Shown: positions 11,775-24,963 of the stretch, in pieces | Numbering within the stretch: the stretch's first letter is position 1 | Layout: each line of letters opens with the position of its first letter | Assembly (NCBI GenBank): GCA_030522415.1 | Contig: CM060109.1 | Coordinates: forward strand, 21,001-85,000 | Length of the DNA: 64,000 nt | DNA from: Channallabes apus | Taxonomy: Eukaryota; Chordata; Actinopteri; Siluriformes; Clariidae | Direction of reading: 5' to 3' | The notes under the pieces: generated by a model | Seen by the model: only the letters and a program-made list of their open reading frames with translations | Database searches by the model: none | What the model was told of the DNA's origin: nothing | Program-made: the position numbers and the translations under genes

Positions 11775-11895
11775 TCTGTATAACGCTTTTAATAATGGTC
11801 ATTGTCACCACAAAGCAGCTTTACAGAATCAAGAAAATTGTGTAAATGTGTAAGAATTTTTTTAAAGCGCTATACAAATAAAATGTAATTGAGTT
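11775..11895 (-). repeat. L2-type LINE 3'-end fragment
   Basis: Contains CACAAAGCAGCTTTACAGAATC, the same 3' terminal text as the L2 copies near 306 and 45420, in minus orientation. Only the last ~120 bp are left. Confidence 0.55.
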
Positions 11896-11917
11896 ATTTT
11901 TCTTAACCTAATGTCCC

Positions 11918-12567
11918 TGTAAGAGCCATATCGTATTTGTTCTGAATTTGTTGTTGTGTTTATTTTATCTTATTTTACTAGTTGTTATTTCATTTATTCT
12001 ACCTTGTTCTATTCATTAGTAAAGCATTAAGCATTAAGTTTGTTACATAAGCCATAAGCTTTATATTTCTTAGTCATGCATCATAAGTTGACAATCATAA
12101 GTTGGTCTGTGATGTCATTCTACTATTACATGCATTTGTGTGACTGTCATATGTTAGAGAGTTCAGTTTAGATACGGAAGGCTACGGAAACACAAGCTTT
12201 TGACCGTCAGCTAAAGAGAGCTCCCGGTAAGCTAAGAAGGTAAGATACAGCAACTAGGTTGTTGTAACCGTAAGCTCCCGTAAGTGGATATATACAGCAA
12301 GAGTGTTGTTATATTCGTAAGCTAAGACTGTAATTTACAAGATACAGCAATCAGGTTGTTGTAAAAGTCAGAGATTTGCAAGATGCAGCAACTGGTGTCT
12401 GTAATCACAGTGGATTTACTCAAGACGACTGTATGAAGTATGAATATGCAGTATGATGCTGACAAAATAAACTACAAGAGACAAAGAGATCGGACTTCTG
12501 TCGTGTGAGTGAAACTTTAAACCAAAGCTACCCGTCAAAACTAGTGAAATAATATGACCGCATCTAC
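11918..12567 (+). repeat. BEL/Pao 5' LTR
   Basis: 650 bp, TGTAAGAGCC...CATCTACA. Near-identical text begins at 20271 and 24964. Preceded by GTCCC. Confidence 0.9.
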
Positions 12568-12654
12568 ATAAATTCAAAAGGTTTTCCGCTGTTTGAACGA
12601 AAACAAGTGAACGCTGAAAGGGAAAGTAAAAGAGAATAGCCGTCGAACTTCGTC

Positions 12655-13719
12655 ATGCCAAACAACGAGGACAACGCTCCCAGCACTTGGCTGGGGAGCC
12701 TAACGGCGCTGCACGAGATGAACAGAAAGAACCTCAACGAGGCGCTGGATGCAAGAAAAGGCAAGCAAATTCGACTGAATGCAATGTCTACTGCATTAAA
12801 GACACCTATGAACTATGCACGTAAGTTAGACATCGTTGAAACTGAGTACAGACCCGAATACGGGAAGTTGAGAGAGGACTTCATGAGAAGTAACGTTGAT
12901 GTGCTTGTGTACACTCATAAAGACGAACACAGACGCGATCAGGTCGCCTGCGGCGCACCTGAGGCTCAAGGCCGCACAGAATTCATAGCTAAGGTGGGTT
13001 GCTGGATAGCGGACACCAAGGACACTAAGAGCCACCCTGTGACGTCGCGACTACGCGAAGATGTCTCGCCGGGCGTCAGCGTGTCACTGATAACGGCAGC
13101 ACCCAAAAGGTCTGTAACTTCTACATCATCCTCAGCCCTACTAAAGAAAGAAGAAGCCGAAAGAGCAGCGCTGTTGGCAAAGGCTGCAACCTTGGAAGAA
13201 CGTCTCCAACTAGAAATAGAGGAAGCACTGCTAAAGGCGCAACTAAAGGCACGACTAGAAATAGAGAAAGCACAACTAATGGCAGAACTAAAAGCGAAAA
13301 AAGAAAGACTGGAAACCAAAACAGCGCTCGCTATGCATAATGCCAAATTAAGAGTGCTTCAACGTCAAGATCGCAAATACGACAGCCGATCGCCCAAGAG
13401 TAAGAGCGCACTCATTGAATCGAGCAACGCGCACCCGAGCAGCACGCACTCTCACCCTTCCAACTCAACATGCAACAGCCGAGCGGAGCCTGCGAACGAG
13501 AGTGCACTCATTGAATCGAGCAGCGCGTGCCCGAGCAGCGCGCACTCTCACCTTTTCAACTCAACAGGTAACAGCCGAGCGCAGTCTGCGAACGAAAGCG
13601 CAGTCACTGAATCGAGCAACGTGCACCTGAGCAGCGCGCACTCTACAGACCTGGACGCTGCAACCAGCGACAGAAAACCCAGTCACACATCCCTTCAAGG
13701 ACCCAAACAAACACTCTAA
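12655..13719 (+). pseudogene. BEL/Pao gag-like ORF, cut by a nested element
   Basis: Open for 354 codons from MPNNEDNAPSTWLGSLTALH. The middle (residues ~160-240) is a Lys/Glu/Ala-rich coiled coil (KKEEAERAALLAKAATLEER), typical of BEL Gag N-terminal halves. The C-terminus has a 32-residue unit of the type SALIESSNAHPSS repeated almost three times; the DNA unit is exactly 96 bp, with copies at 13405, 13501 and 13597. The stop at 13717-13719 lies inside the terminal repeat of the inserted element starting at 13712, so the real Gag continued. Its zinc-finger part reappears at about 16810 beyond the insertion. Gag role is family knowledge. Confidence 0.75.
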
Positions 13720-16700
13720 AAAATAAAACTGTGCTGTACTCAATTTTTTTGGTGAAACATTTTTACACTTAAAAATATCAATATCAATCTAAAAATTAAA
13801 AAAATCATGTAAAATATACTTCATGAATGAAGTACAAGTCAGTAAAAAAAATAAGTAGACCTGAATAACTTTTTGTAGTAGGTTACCCAAGTGAAAATGA
13901 GTAAAATAATTGAGTAGATATGATTGAAATGGAAGGTAGAAGAAACTGAAAAATTTACTATTATTTAACAAACAAATGTGCTACATTTACTTGTTTTAAA
14001 TACATTTAATTCATACTGGTCTATCACAGAATTAATATCTTACACAATTTTTTTTATACTGTATATTTAGCTTTTAATCAAGTTTTTTTTTATTTAGGTC
14101 AATGTATCTAATGACATATCTAATTATAAACAAAGACACAATACACACATTACCATTTTAATTAAACATTTATTTGCCAAATTTGACAAGACATGACGTC
14201 TAAACTCAATCTGGTTTACTTTGCAGATGACATGTAACATGATCATAAACAATGAGCTGAATTGATCTCATTATTAAACAGTCTGACAAAACAATACTTC
14301 TGTCACAAGTATTATACAGATAATATGTGGAAAGTAGACTTTTGTATTAGAATCGAATCACAGTCACATTTTACATCTGAAAGACTGCAGACCTTCACAC
14401 TTCAGTTTCCTTCAAACTGTGGAAAGTTGTATGGACAAATGTGTGTGCAGACATTCCCAGGTCTTAAAGAAGCAATGACAGTCTAAATGAAGACAGGACA
14501 CTGAATATCATTGATCAACAGTACCATGCTTCACTCCATAATGATCGAAATTCCTTTTGTTGATGCGACAAATGTGCAGAGCTTACACCGCCATCCCATA
14601 AGCTGGCACCTAAAAAAGGAATTATAGTATACAAGTAAGTACAAGTGTGACTGTTACTATATGCATCATCACACTGATCTATAAGTGGTGTTCAAGTCAA
14701 AGCAGGACTTGTGATGAAAATTCTCTGAAACGAAGACATACAATTGATTTGATTTTACAGAGACCATTGCTGGTAAAATTCCGGTGAACATTTCAGTGGA
14801 ATGCTTTTACAAAAAACAGACTGCTTTGATCACCAAAGGCGTTTTGCTCTTGCAGAACAATGCACAACCTCATATATAGAGACAGAAATATAGAGAGAAA
14901 TAAAGGGAGCTTTTACTCTAATAAGTGTGTTCTGTTATTCTGCACAATTAAAAGTCCCGCTTTGACTTGAATGTCCCTTGTACATGTCTTTGTCCCTTGT
15001 ATAAAAATGATACAAGAACTTTATTTACGCATTACTATCAACTATATAATTTTTTTACTTTAGTTACTGGAAAATCTTGTATATTCTAGTGGATTCAATA
15101 TATTCTGGATTAAAAATAGGTAAAGTGAAATATTTCCAGCCTTGTTTCAATTTCTATCTTGGATTCAATGGTTACACATATAATACTTCTGAAACATTTA
15201 AAAAGTTGACATTTACCTCCAGTTTTATCTCCATTCAACTTCTCTTCTTTAGTGGTGTTGGTGCTGTGAAAGAGATATTGAAAATATATAACGTTTCACA
15301 AAAATGATTTAAAAATCAGTTTTAGTTTTTTTTTTTTACTTACATATTACAACATACATAACATATTTCACTTCAATATTTTAATTTTATATTATTTCTC
15401 CCAATTATAATTCTGAGAGAAATGTTGTAGGCCTACTTTTACTTCATTTATTTCATCAACTGCCATTTTAATAATGTTTAAGTACACGGTTATGTTTGTG
15501 AAGTACTTGTAGTACTTTTGTACTTCAAATACATTAGAAGTTTAGAATGGCATGTGCTTATGACTTTAACTTGAGTAAAAGGTTTGAAGTTCTATTGTTT
15601 TAAACAAAGCTATACACCATTATACTGCTAATCAAACTGCCTGTCTGTAGTGCTGTAAATCATGAGACTGAACTCAGGGCTGTGCTGGACTCAGAGCTGT
15701 TGCTCTCCCGGTGTGTAAACAGTGCCAGAGTCCGGACACTTCACCTCATTTCTGCTGTTTAAACCTGCTTTGTTCTGCGTTTCCTCCTTAAAGTGTCGGA
15801 GTGACCCGAGCAGACTCGCGGTTCAGTGTGTGAGGTGGACCCGGTAATTATTTGAACACGCTAGTTTTATATCATCGCCACAGTGACGGTTGGCTGCGCA
15901 ACATCACCGCATTCGGCGGGAGAAATTCAAATATTGCGGCACAACCGCGGCCGGTTACACCGAGAAACGCGGACATGCACGCGCACGCGGCTCGGTGTTA
16001 AATCTCTCCTTTTATACCAGATTTTAAGTGTCTCCTAACCCTAACCCAGATTTTAAGTGTCTGTATTAACGCCGCTTTACCTGAGCAGTTCGGTGGTTGG
16101 AACAAACAATTAAAATGACAATGAACACCAGGACTGACCTGTTGCTAGCTATCGTTAGCTATGTAGCTCGGCTGTGACAGGATTCAGAACAGTAACTTAC
16201 ACACTATAAAGTTGTGTATACAGACAGACAGAGGAATTATTTCAGTAACTTGTGTTAGCTGTTTACTCACCAGGACTTATAAGGAATGTTCCAGGAGCTT
16301 CATGTCCATCCTCACAGCCTTCTGGTCTCTGATGTTACACCAGATTTCCCATGAGCACTTGCGCAGGGCAATTTACTAAATTATTTAAGTTTTTCTTGTT
16401 AAACATAAAGAATATTGAGTTGGAATGAGTGATAATTGTAGTTCTTTAAACTAATCAGCATTAATTACTCCATTACCAAATATTTTGATTGAAATGTATC
16501 AAAAATATTAAGTGGATGTTAAAAATATAATTCAGTTAGTCAAATACTAATTTCTATTTGTGAAATAAACTTAAATTATAGTGTAAATTTAAGACAAACA
16601 GAACAGTAGTTTTTTTAGGCATTTATTTTGATTTGTCTAACTCAAACAATCATGTATGTGACTTTTAGAGATTTTATTAAGGTAACATAACCTGTTTATT

Positions 16701-16741
16701 ACTGTGAAATTTACAAGGCCACATAATCATTTTTTAGAGTG
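13712..16741. mobile_element. Nested 3.03 kb element with CACTCTAAAAAAT inverted termini
   Basis: A perfect 13-bp inverted repeat at 13712-13724 and 16729-16741 bounds the piece that splits the BEL gag. CACT-type ends and a possible 2-3 bp duplication (AA on both sides) suggest an EnSpm/CACTA-like non-autonomous element (inference). No transposase was seen. Most of it is AT-rich, but 15640-16370 is strikingly GC- and CpG-rich with GT/AG-like boundaries (TTACTCACCAGG), resembling a promoter or first exon picked up from a gene. Confidence 0.7.
15640..16370. other. CpG-rich block inside the nested element
   Basis: Many CG dinucleotides (for example GCGGCCGGTTACACCGAGAAA and GCACGCGCACGCGGCTC) in an otherwise AT-rich 3 kb. 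No long ORF. On the minus strand it reads like a short exon ending in a splice donor at about 16270. Could be a captured CpG-island promoter or the element's own promoter. Confidence 0.4.
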
Positions 16742-16760
16742 AAGGGGCCAAGGAGAACCC

Positions 16761-19700
16761 AGGGTCAGCGTCGCAACCGAGGACAGACAGGTTGGTAAAA
16801 TTCACAAAGACTCGATTACAATGAAGAATGCCGGTACGTTAGCTGTTGGCGCTTTCACTAAGCCGTGCGCATATTGTAAAAAGAACCATATCTTAGACGA
16901 GTGCGTAAAATTTAACGATCAGACACACAAAGACAAAGTAGAATTCATAAAGAATGGATTCTGTTTCGGATGCTTAAGAAAGGGTCATTGGTGGAAAGAC
17001 AGTACCAGAAAAATTACATGTTCATTGTGTTCAAAGCCACATCCAAGCATGCTACACATAGCAGTGCCAGACAGGGTGCAGTCAGTTACGAGCGCCCGTA
17101 GAAACGAAACTGAAAGTGACACAACAAATACACTAACTGCAGTGAGTCACGAATCAAATGCGCTCACTGGGGCTGGAGGTAATTGCATCCTCCCCATTGT
17201 ACCCGTTAAAATAAAGTCCAAAAAAAAAGGACATAGTAGAAGCCATGTATTATCACGTGAAAGTCCCCGAGAAGGACACAGACCTGCTGCGCTTCCTATG
17301 GTGGCCGAATGGAGATGTGAACCAAGACTTATTTGAAAATAAAATGGTAGTTCATCTGTTCGGTGCAAAATCATCGCCTAGTGTTGCTAACTTCGCCCTC
17401 AGAAAGACAGCAGAAGAAAACCGCAGCAATGCATCTGCTGTGGCAGTTAATACAGTGCTTAAAAACTTTCATGTAGACGACTGCCTGAAATCTGTTTCGA
17501 GTCATGACCAAGCAGTCGCCCTATACAATGATCTCACAAGTCTCTGTAAAAGCGGAGGGTCTAACCTCACTAAATGGGCAAGCAATAGCCGTGCCCCACT
17601 GACTGTCATTCCCGAGAGCGAAAGGATCAAAGACATGAGAGACTTAGACTTGAGTAAAGATGCACTGCCCATGGAGAGAGCCCTGGGGGTGCTGTAGTGC
17701 ATTGATTCAGACATGTTCAAGTTTAAGATTAGTTTAAAGGAACGACCTGTGACAAGAAGAGGAATTCTGTCAATCACTAGCTCAACATACGACCGTTAGG
17801 CTTTCTCCCACCTGCCATACTGCCAGCTACAATCCCAATGCAACAGCTATGTAAAGAAAAACTAGCCTGGGATGACGACATTCCCGAGCAGTTTGCAATG
17901 GCATGGAAAACCTGGCTGCAAGAGCTGCACAGACTGTCCGAGTTCAGCATAGCAAGGTGCATAAAACCAGCCGACCTCGGAGTTACAGCTACAGCACAAC
18001 TCCACCACTTCTCGGATGCAAGTGAAATGGGATACGGAGCTGTCTCATACCTCAGGTTAGTAAACGCTGATGGACTTACACATTGTGCATTCATGATGGG
18101 GAACTCCCGTGTAGCACCCCTGAAACAAACCACCATTCCACGAATGGAACTGACTGCGGCAGTGGTCGCTGTAAAAAATGACAAAATGTTGAAAGAACAC
18201 CTAGAATTGAAATTCCTGGAGTCTATGTTCTGGACTGACAGTACAACTGTTTTTAGATACATTGATAACGAAACACTTCATTTTAAAACCTTTGTGGCCA
18301 ACAGAATCGCCATTATAAGAGAGTCAACCAAGCCACAGCAATGGAGGTACGTTGATACCTCAAAAAACCCAGCTGATTCTGCCTCCAGGGGGGTATCCTG
18401 TGAAAAGTTCATGAAAAATGTTAACTGGATCCATGGTCCCTCCTTTCTCAAAGAAGCAGAGTGCAAATGGCCTGAAAATATTCATGACACATCAATAACA
18501 CAAAATGATGATGAAATTAAACTCTCAGCTTTAGTGAATACTGTGAGCATTACAAAATGCGCAGACGCAGTGAGTAAACTGATTAATCATCACTCTGATT
18601 GGCACAAGTTAAAAAGATCCGTTGCCTGGATCCTTCGCATCAGAGACATGCTCAAACAAAAAACAGAAAGGGTCAAAACACAAGTAGATAACCCAAAGAC
18701 AGCTCAAGAACTAACAAAAGCAGAAAACGAAATCATTAAGTTTACTCAAAGACAAAATTTTAAGGAAGAAATTCTCACGTTGCAAAAGAATAAAACAGCA
18801 GCAGAACTCAAACAGGGAATTCACACACAGCAAAAACGCAAGGCATCTGTAAAAAGAAACAGTTGCTTGTCCAAACTGGACCCAGTGCTACAGGATGGAC
18901 TGCTGAGAGTCGGAGGACATCTCGGCAGGTCCGCAATGCCAGAGCACGTTAAACACCCAGTCATTGTACCTAAAGACTCACATATCACAACGTTAATATT
19001 AAGAGACGTTCATGACAAGATAGGACACAGTGGCTGAAATTACATGCTCTCAGAATTGCGACAGAAATACTGGATTCCGACTGCTAACTCACTCGTAAGA
19101 CAGTTTCTCTCCAGGTGTGTAATATGCAGGAAGTCTAAAGCTAAAGCATGTGAGCAAAAAATGTCAGAATTGCCACTCGACAGAATAATACCAGACCACC
19201 CACCCTTCACCAATGTGGGAGTAGACTACTTCGGACCCTTCGAGGTCAAACGTGGCAGAAGTAACGTTAAAAGATATGGCGTACTTTTCACTTGTCTGAC
19301 AACAAGAGCCGTGCACATTGAAATCGCTCATTCGCTTGACACAAATTCTTGTGTGAATGCCATGCGACGCTTTATAAGCAGGAGAGGTCAGGTGTCAGTG
19401 ATGCGAAGTGACAATGGAACAAACTTCATAGGCGCTGAGACTGAACTGCGCGAGGCTATTCAGCAATGGAATCAGTCACAAATTGAAAGCTTCCTTACTC
19501 AAAGGAACATACAGTGGACATTTAACCCACCTTCTGGATCACACTTTGGCGGAATATGGGAAAGACAGATCAGGTCAGTTAGAAAGATTTTGAGATCAGT
19601 ACTGAAAGAACAAACATTAACTGACAAGAGCCTGCATACATTCATGAGTGAAGTAGAAGCGATAATGAATAACCGACCCCTCACTACTGTCTCGGAGGAT

Positions 19701-20083
19701 CCCACAGAACTGGAACCTCTGACAACAAACCACCTGCTGCTGATGAAAAAACAGCCAAACCTGCCCTCTGGATTCTTCAAAAAGGAAGACATCTATGCAC
19801 GTCGCAGGGAGAAGCAGATTCAGTACATATCAGACCTGCTCTGGAAGCGATGGGTGCGTGAATACTTGCCCTTGCTCCAGGAACGGCAAAAATGGTTTCC
19901 AAACAAAAAAACCTCTCGCTTGGAGATATAGTGTTAATAACTGATGAGTCTTCTCCAAGAAATTCATGGGTTATTGGATAAATCACGAAAGTGTTCCCAG
20001 AGACGTGTGTTAGTTAAAACTAAGACCAACACTCTGGAAAGACCCATCAACAAGCTGTGCCTCATATATGAAATGGACTGTTA
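16761..20083 (+). pseudogene. BEL/Pao Gag C-terminus and pol, decayed
   Basis: Cys/His fingers CAYCKKNHILDEC, CFGCLRKGHWW and CSLCSKPHPSMLH (16865-17070) end Gag. After KIKSKKK (about 17225) the protease and the N-terminal half of RT are missing. RT resumes with KVPEKDTDLLRFLWWP and the palm motif FHVDDCLKS (about 17468). TAG at 17695 replaces a coding triplet before CIDSDMFK. The RNase H-like A17 region follows (HHFSDASEMGYGAVSY, RMELTAAVVAV, KNPADSASRG). The integrase zinc part ends GHSG, then TGA at 19035-19037, then the integrase core VGVDYFGPF, MRSDNGTNF, FGGIWERQIR (D,D,E). The end at KLCLIYEMDC has another stop after SWVIG (TAA at 19979). A polypurine-like TTAGGGGCTGAAA precedes the LTR at 20271. 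Confidence 0.88.
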
Positions 20084-20270
20084 AATGTGTGGTAATATGT
20101 TATGAAATTTGATATGCAAATATAAACACCTGAGATAAATATTACACACTTAAAAGATTTACAACATTTTAGAAGGTTAAGAATGTTTGATTTAATGGCT
20201 TTATCAAAAAAAAAAAAAAACACAAAATTGTAATTGTCAGTCTCCATGCCTGTCAATTAGGGGCTGAAAT

Positions 20271-20500
20271 GTAAGAGCCATATCGTATTTGTTCTGAATT
20301 TGTTGTTGTGTTTATTTTATCTTATTTTACTTGTTATTTCATTTATTCTACCTTGTTCTATTCATTAGTAAAGCATTAAGCATTAAGTTTGTTACATAAG
20401 CCATAAGCTTTATATTTCTTAGTCATGCATCATAAGTTGACAATCGTAAGTTGGTCTGTGATGTCATTCTACTATTACATGCATTTGTGTGACTGTCATA
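20271..20500 (+). repeat. BEL/Pao 3' LTR, truncated after 230 bp
   Basis: Follows the pol end and a purine tract directly, so it is the genuine 3' LTR of this internal region. Identity with the 5' LTR stops at GACTGTCATA, and unrelated DNA starting CAGTGGTGTGAC follows. The break is exactly at a TA, and the new sequence begins like a Tc1-type terminus. Confidence 0.8.
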
Positions 20501-23500
20501 CAGTGGTGTGACAACCAGACTGATCATTACCGTCGCACTCACCGCCGTGGAAAGCGGCAGCGGCCAAAATAAACCAGGAGCATTTCAAAATAATTCGTGA
20601 AATGACCGCCAGGTGGCGCAAATTGACATTTTCCGTCATATCGGTTTTTAAATATATTCAGAGCTTAAGTCATAATAAAGTCAAAACAATATGTTGTAGC
20701 AAAGTAATACTACAATTATGATAATTTATGAAATTATGATTTCATATTTATGATAATTATGAAAAACTATAAATATAAAAAATATGAGTTAGAAAACATT
20801 GGTTTTATTTTGTTTAGACAGACTCTCTGTTTTTATCTGTTTAGTGTTATTATTAAAGAAAACAGCACAAACAACAGCACTAGGGCTTTAAAAAAAAATT
20901 TTTCGACAATACTTACAGTTGTTAGAGTTTAAGACATCAAGATTTAAATATAGAAATAACTAAAACAAATAGAGCAAACTTCCAGAATATTCATTCATTC
21001 ATTCATCTTCTATACCGCTTTATCCTGTGATCAGGGTCGCGGGGGACCTGGAGCCTATCCCAGGAGGCTTTCGGGCACAAGGCAGGGTACACCCTGGACA
21101 GGGTGCCAATCCATCGCAGGGCACACACACACACACACACATTCACCCATCCATTCACACACTACGGGCAATTTGGGAACGCCATTTAGCCTAACTTGCA
21201 TACCTTTGGACTGTGGGAGGAAACCGGAGTACCCGGAGGAAACCCACCAAGCACGGGGAGAACATGCAAACTCCATGCACACAGAGACAGGAATCAAGCC
21301 TGGCCGGGGAATCGAACCCAGACCCTGGAGGTGCAAGGCGACAGTGCTAACCACTACACCACCGTGCCGCCCTTCCAGAATATATAATAAAAAAATAAAT
21401 AAATAAAAAAGATGTATGCAGTATAATCGGGGCCTCTCATTACATTATTTGCTCGCACTTCGTCTGGCACTGAACCAAAATATATTGTCTTACATTTGTG
21501 AATAAAATATCATTGTTTTATTCAGAGATTTACAGTATTTGTGCAAAATAATAGTTATGCAATATAATTACAGGCTCTGGATTCGTTTTTCGGAAAACTG
21601 AAAGTGTGTACAAACAACAGCACAATGCATGTGTGAATGGCTGAAACGTTAAGTCAGATGTACGCGCGCGCCGATATGAGAGATTAGATCTTTCAGCACG
21701 CCGATGTCAGTCACTAGCAAGGAGCATTTACTGATCACATTTAAACAACTTATTCATACAGATGTACATGTTTTATAGGTTTGTTACTGAAGAACTGTGG
21801 CAGCGGGCACACCTAAAAATAAACGCAGGATTATTTTTTTTATAGTTTTATATAAATAAAAAATGCTTTTATAAATGTGGGCTACTGTTATCTACAGTAC
21901 GTCATAGTGTAATAATTTTTTTTCATTAGTTTATATTAAAGCAGATATTTCTCTTTCTATAAGTATATATTTTTCACGTCTGTGAGGCGAGTATACACGG
22001 AGTTTGGGTTCATTTTCTGACGCGCTCAAGTTCACCGAAAACAATACAGAACCCCGTTTAGTGTAATTTATTTCATTTAATAAATCTACTACAAATTTAA
22101 AGAACACAAAATATAAGATGACACAAGACCCTGGATTCGTTTTTCGTTTGCAGTATAAAACCAAAATACATCTTACTATTTTTGAGAGATTTGTTTAAAA
22201 AAAATCTAAAAAAAATAAATAAATAAAAATTCAGATATTTGTCTGTACAAAATAATATTTATGCAATATAATCACAGGCTCTTGATTCGTTATTCGTTTG
22301 CAATATAAACCAAAATACATTAACCATATAATATAAACCAAAATATAAACCAAAATATTTCATTTGCTGTATTAAATATTTATGCCGTCTCATCAAACTC
22401 GCAACTCACTCTGAAGGGTACCAATCTCTGCCTCTGTCTGTTTCCTTCCTTCACAGAATTCTGTTGACCAGGGCTTGAAATTTAATATCATATATAATAT
22501 TTAATATTGGCATAATATCCCTGCCCCAATTCTCACAGCTGTACAGTATGAATTGAAATAATAACAATAGTGTTTTTCTTTACTGAATAGGCAGAGCCTC
22601 TGAATACAGTGCGCCTTTTTAACGGGGGTGGGGATAAGTAAACAGCAGGGAAACTGACTGACCATTTTAGTAATTCATTGATACGTTGATGTCTTTGGTT
22701 TCGGCTGTGAGTGGATGCGCTGTAGTAATCCACGTTTTATACAAATTACATAACCTGATTTCCCCCCCATTAATTTATATAAAAGCAGACATTTTGCTTT
22801 CTGTATCTGTATTTCAGTCATGATAAAACTAACATATTTTTGCCGTGTAGTGCGCGCGCAACATCTAACGGGCGAGCGTTCACACAGCTGACCAAATCGT
22901 CATTAGCGTGCCCCTCCCCCAAACAGTGCAGCGAGGAGCATTTACATTTAAACAGGTTTTACAGGTGTGCTTTGTGAAGTCAGACACATACTGTACAAAT
23001 GCAAATAACCTGTGAATAGCTGTTCTCACCTACAGTATACACTCGGAGAAACTAGAATGAGCAAGAATGAGATTTTTCTTACCATAACATGTAGTGTTAT
23101 TAATCACTCTACACTGTTTTTAATTACTTTTAATTTTATTTATAAATAAACAAACCAAATAAAATTATTCCATGTGTATTTACCCTTTGTAAAATAGCAT
23201 TAAAAATGATGGGTCGTGTATCGAGCGATTAAAAAACAATACAAGGCACGTTATGATAAGGAACCTTTCTACAGTACAGTATCTCTTCCATTTCAGTGAT
23301 TAAAAAACGGTAAAAATTTCAATTTTGGAATCCACAGACGCTCAAACAGCAAAAGAACATGATAATAATAATCAAAATAATATTATTATTCTTTTTGCTT
23401 TTTATGTCCACCATTTAATAATGATTTAATTATCAATAATTAAAGCTGCTCACATCGCGCGCTTTCACTTTAAAAATGCAGTGTTTAATCAGCAAGTATA

Positions 23501-24963
23501 TGTCGCCTCTCTTTATGATTGATAAATATTCTGACTGAAACAAATCTGCTCGTGTCGGATTGTTCATTTTTGATGAAAGAGGAGAGTAGAAGGGGAAACG
23601 TTTGCATGATCCCGCGTGTGCGCTCTATAACTTTGATCTATAGTCAGATGAACGCGTGCGCCGATATGAGAGATTAGATCTTTCAGCACGCCAATGTCAG
23701 TCCCTATAGCAAGGAGCATTTACTTACATCTAAACTGAGTCATTTACATAAATCACTGATCACATTTAAACAATTTATTCATACAGATGTACATGTTTTA
23801 TAGGTTTGTTACTGAAGAACTGTGGCAGCGGGCACACCTAAAAATAAATACAGGATTATTTTTTTTATATATAGTTTTATATAAATAAAAATGCTTTTAT
23901 AAATGTGGGCTACTGTTATCTACTTCAAATATTTGTTAAAACAGCCAGGAAACTCACTCTGACCATTTTAATAATTCATTGATAAATTAGTGATTCCTCG
24001 TCGTCTCCGCAGCAGTGAGCGCGCCTATAATTCACTTCTCATACGAATTACATAATCTAATAATTTTTTTCATTAGTTTATATTAAAGCAGATATTTCTC
24101 TTTCTATAAGTATATATTTTTTCTAATTACAGTACGGGGTTGTTGTTCTTGCCATGTTACTGTGTGTGCTTTGCCATGTCAGACACATACAGTACAAATG
24201 CAAATACTGTAATACACCTCAAGTGTGAATAGCTGTTGTCAGCTATTGCCTATACACTCGGAGAAACTAAAATCACCACTGTTCATGGTTTCAGCAAACT
24301 GGGGAGGATCCTGGATCTTGCTTCAGGCCTCTTCTTAAATTTGTGTAAATTTAAAATCTTTTGAATTCTAAAATTGACATTGTTACAGTTTGTAATCCCT
24401 GGAATGAGATTTTTCTTACCATAACATGTAGTGTTATTAATCACTCTACACTGTTTTTAATTACTCTACAATGTTTTAATTTTAGTTTTGATTTATAAAT
24501 AAACAAACCAAATAAAATTATCCCATGTGTATTTACTCTTTGTAAAATAGCATTAAAATGATGGGTCATGTATCGAGCGATTAAAATCATTCCAGTGATT
24601 AAAAAAAAGGTAAAAATATCAATTTTGGAATCCATAGACGCTCAAACTGCAAAAGAACATGATAATAATAATCAAAAGAGTAATATTATTATTTTTGCTC
24701 TTTATGTCCACCATTTAATAATGATTTAATTATCAGTAATTAAAGCTGCTCACATCGCGTGCTTTCACTTAAACAAAAAAACAGTGTTTAATCAGCAAGT
24801 ATGTCGCCTCTCTTTATGATTGATAAATATTCTGACTGAAACAAATCTGCTCGTGTCGGCTCATATCGGGAGCATTTTTGATGTAAGAGGAGAGTAGAAG
24901 GGGAAAGTGTGTACAAACATCACAATGCATGTGTGAATGGCTGAAACGTGGTTGTGAATAAAC
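20501..24963. other. 4.4 kb AT-rich segment between LTRs with imperfect tandem duplication
   Basis: No ORF of interest. Two related units follow each other. Blocks at 21604-21980 match 23643-24121 (GCCGATATGAGAGATTAGAT; GAAGAACTGTGGCAGCGGGC), and 23037-23600 matches 24249-24905 (ATACACTCGGAGAAACTA; ACCATAACATGTAGTGTTAT). The phrase GGATTCGTTTTTCG is itself repeated at about 21580, 22133 and 22282. It could be the remains of a large non-autonomous DNA transposon starting at 20501. Its right end was not found. Confidence 0.5.
20991..21371 (-). repeat. tRNA-derived SINE, family 1
   Basis: Minus orientation. Pol III A-box-like GTGTAGTGGTTAGCAC and B-box GGTTCGATTCC are at the right end, and an (ATTC)n tail at the left. 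Flanked by a 12-bp duplication CTTCCAGAATAT at 20979-20990 and 21372-21383. It carries a (CA)n at 21121. Other copies: 46328 and 60644. Confidence 0.88.

Noticed and set aside
16010..16070. Telomere-like CCCTAA repeat
   Set aside because: Only CTAACCCTAACCC, two units, and no array.
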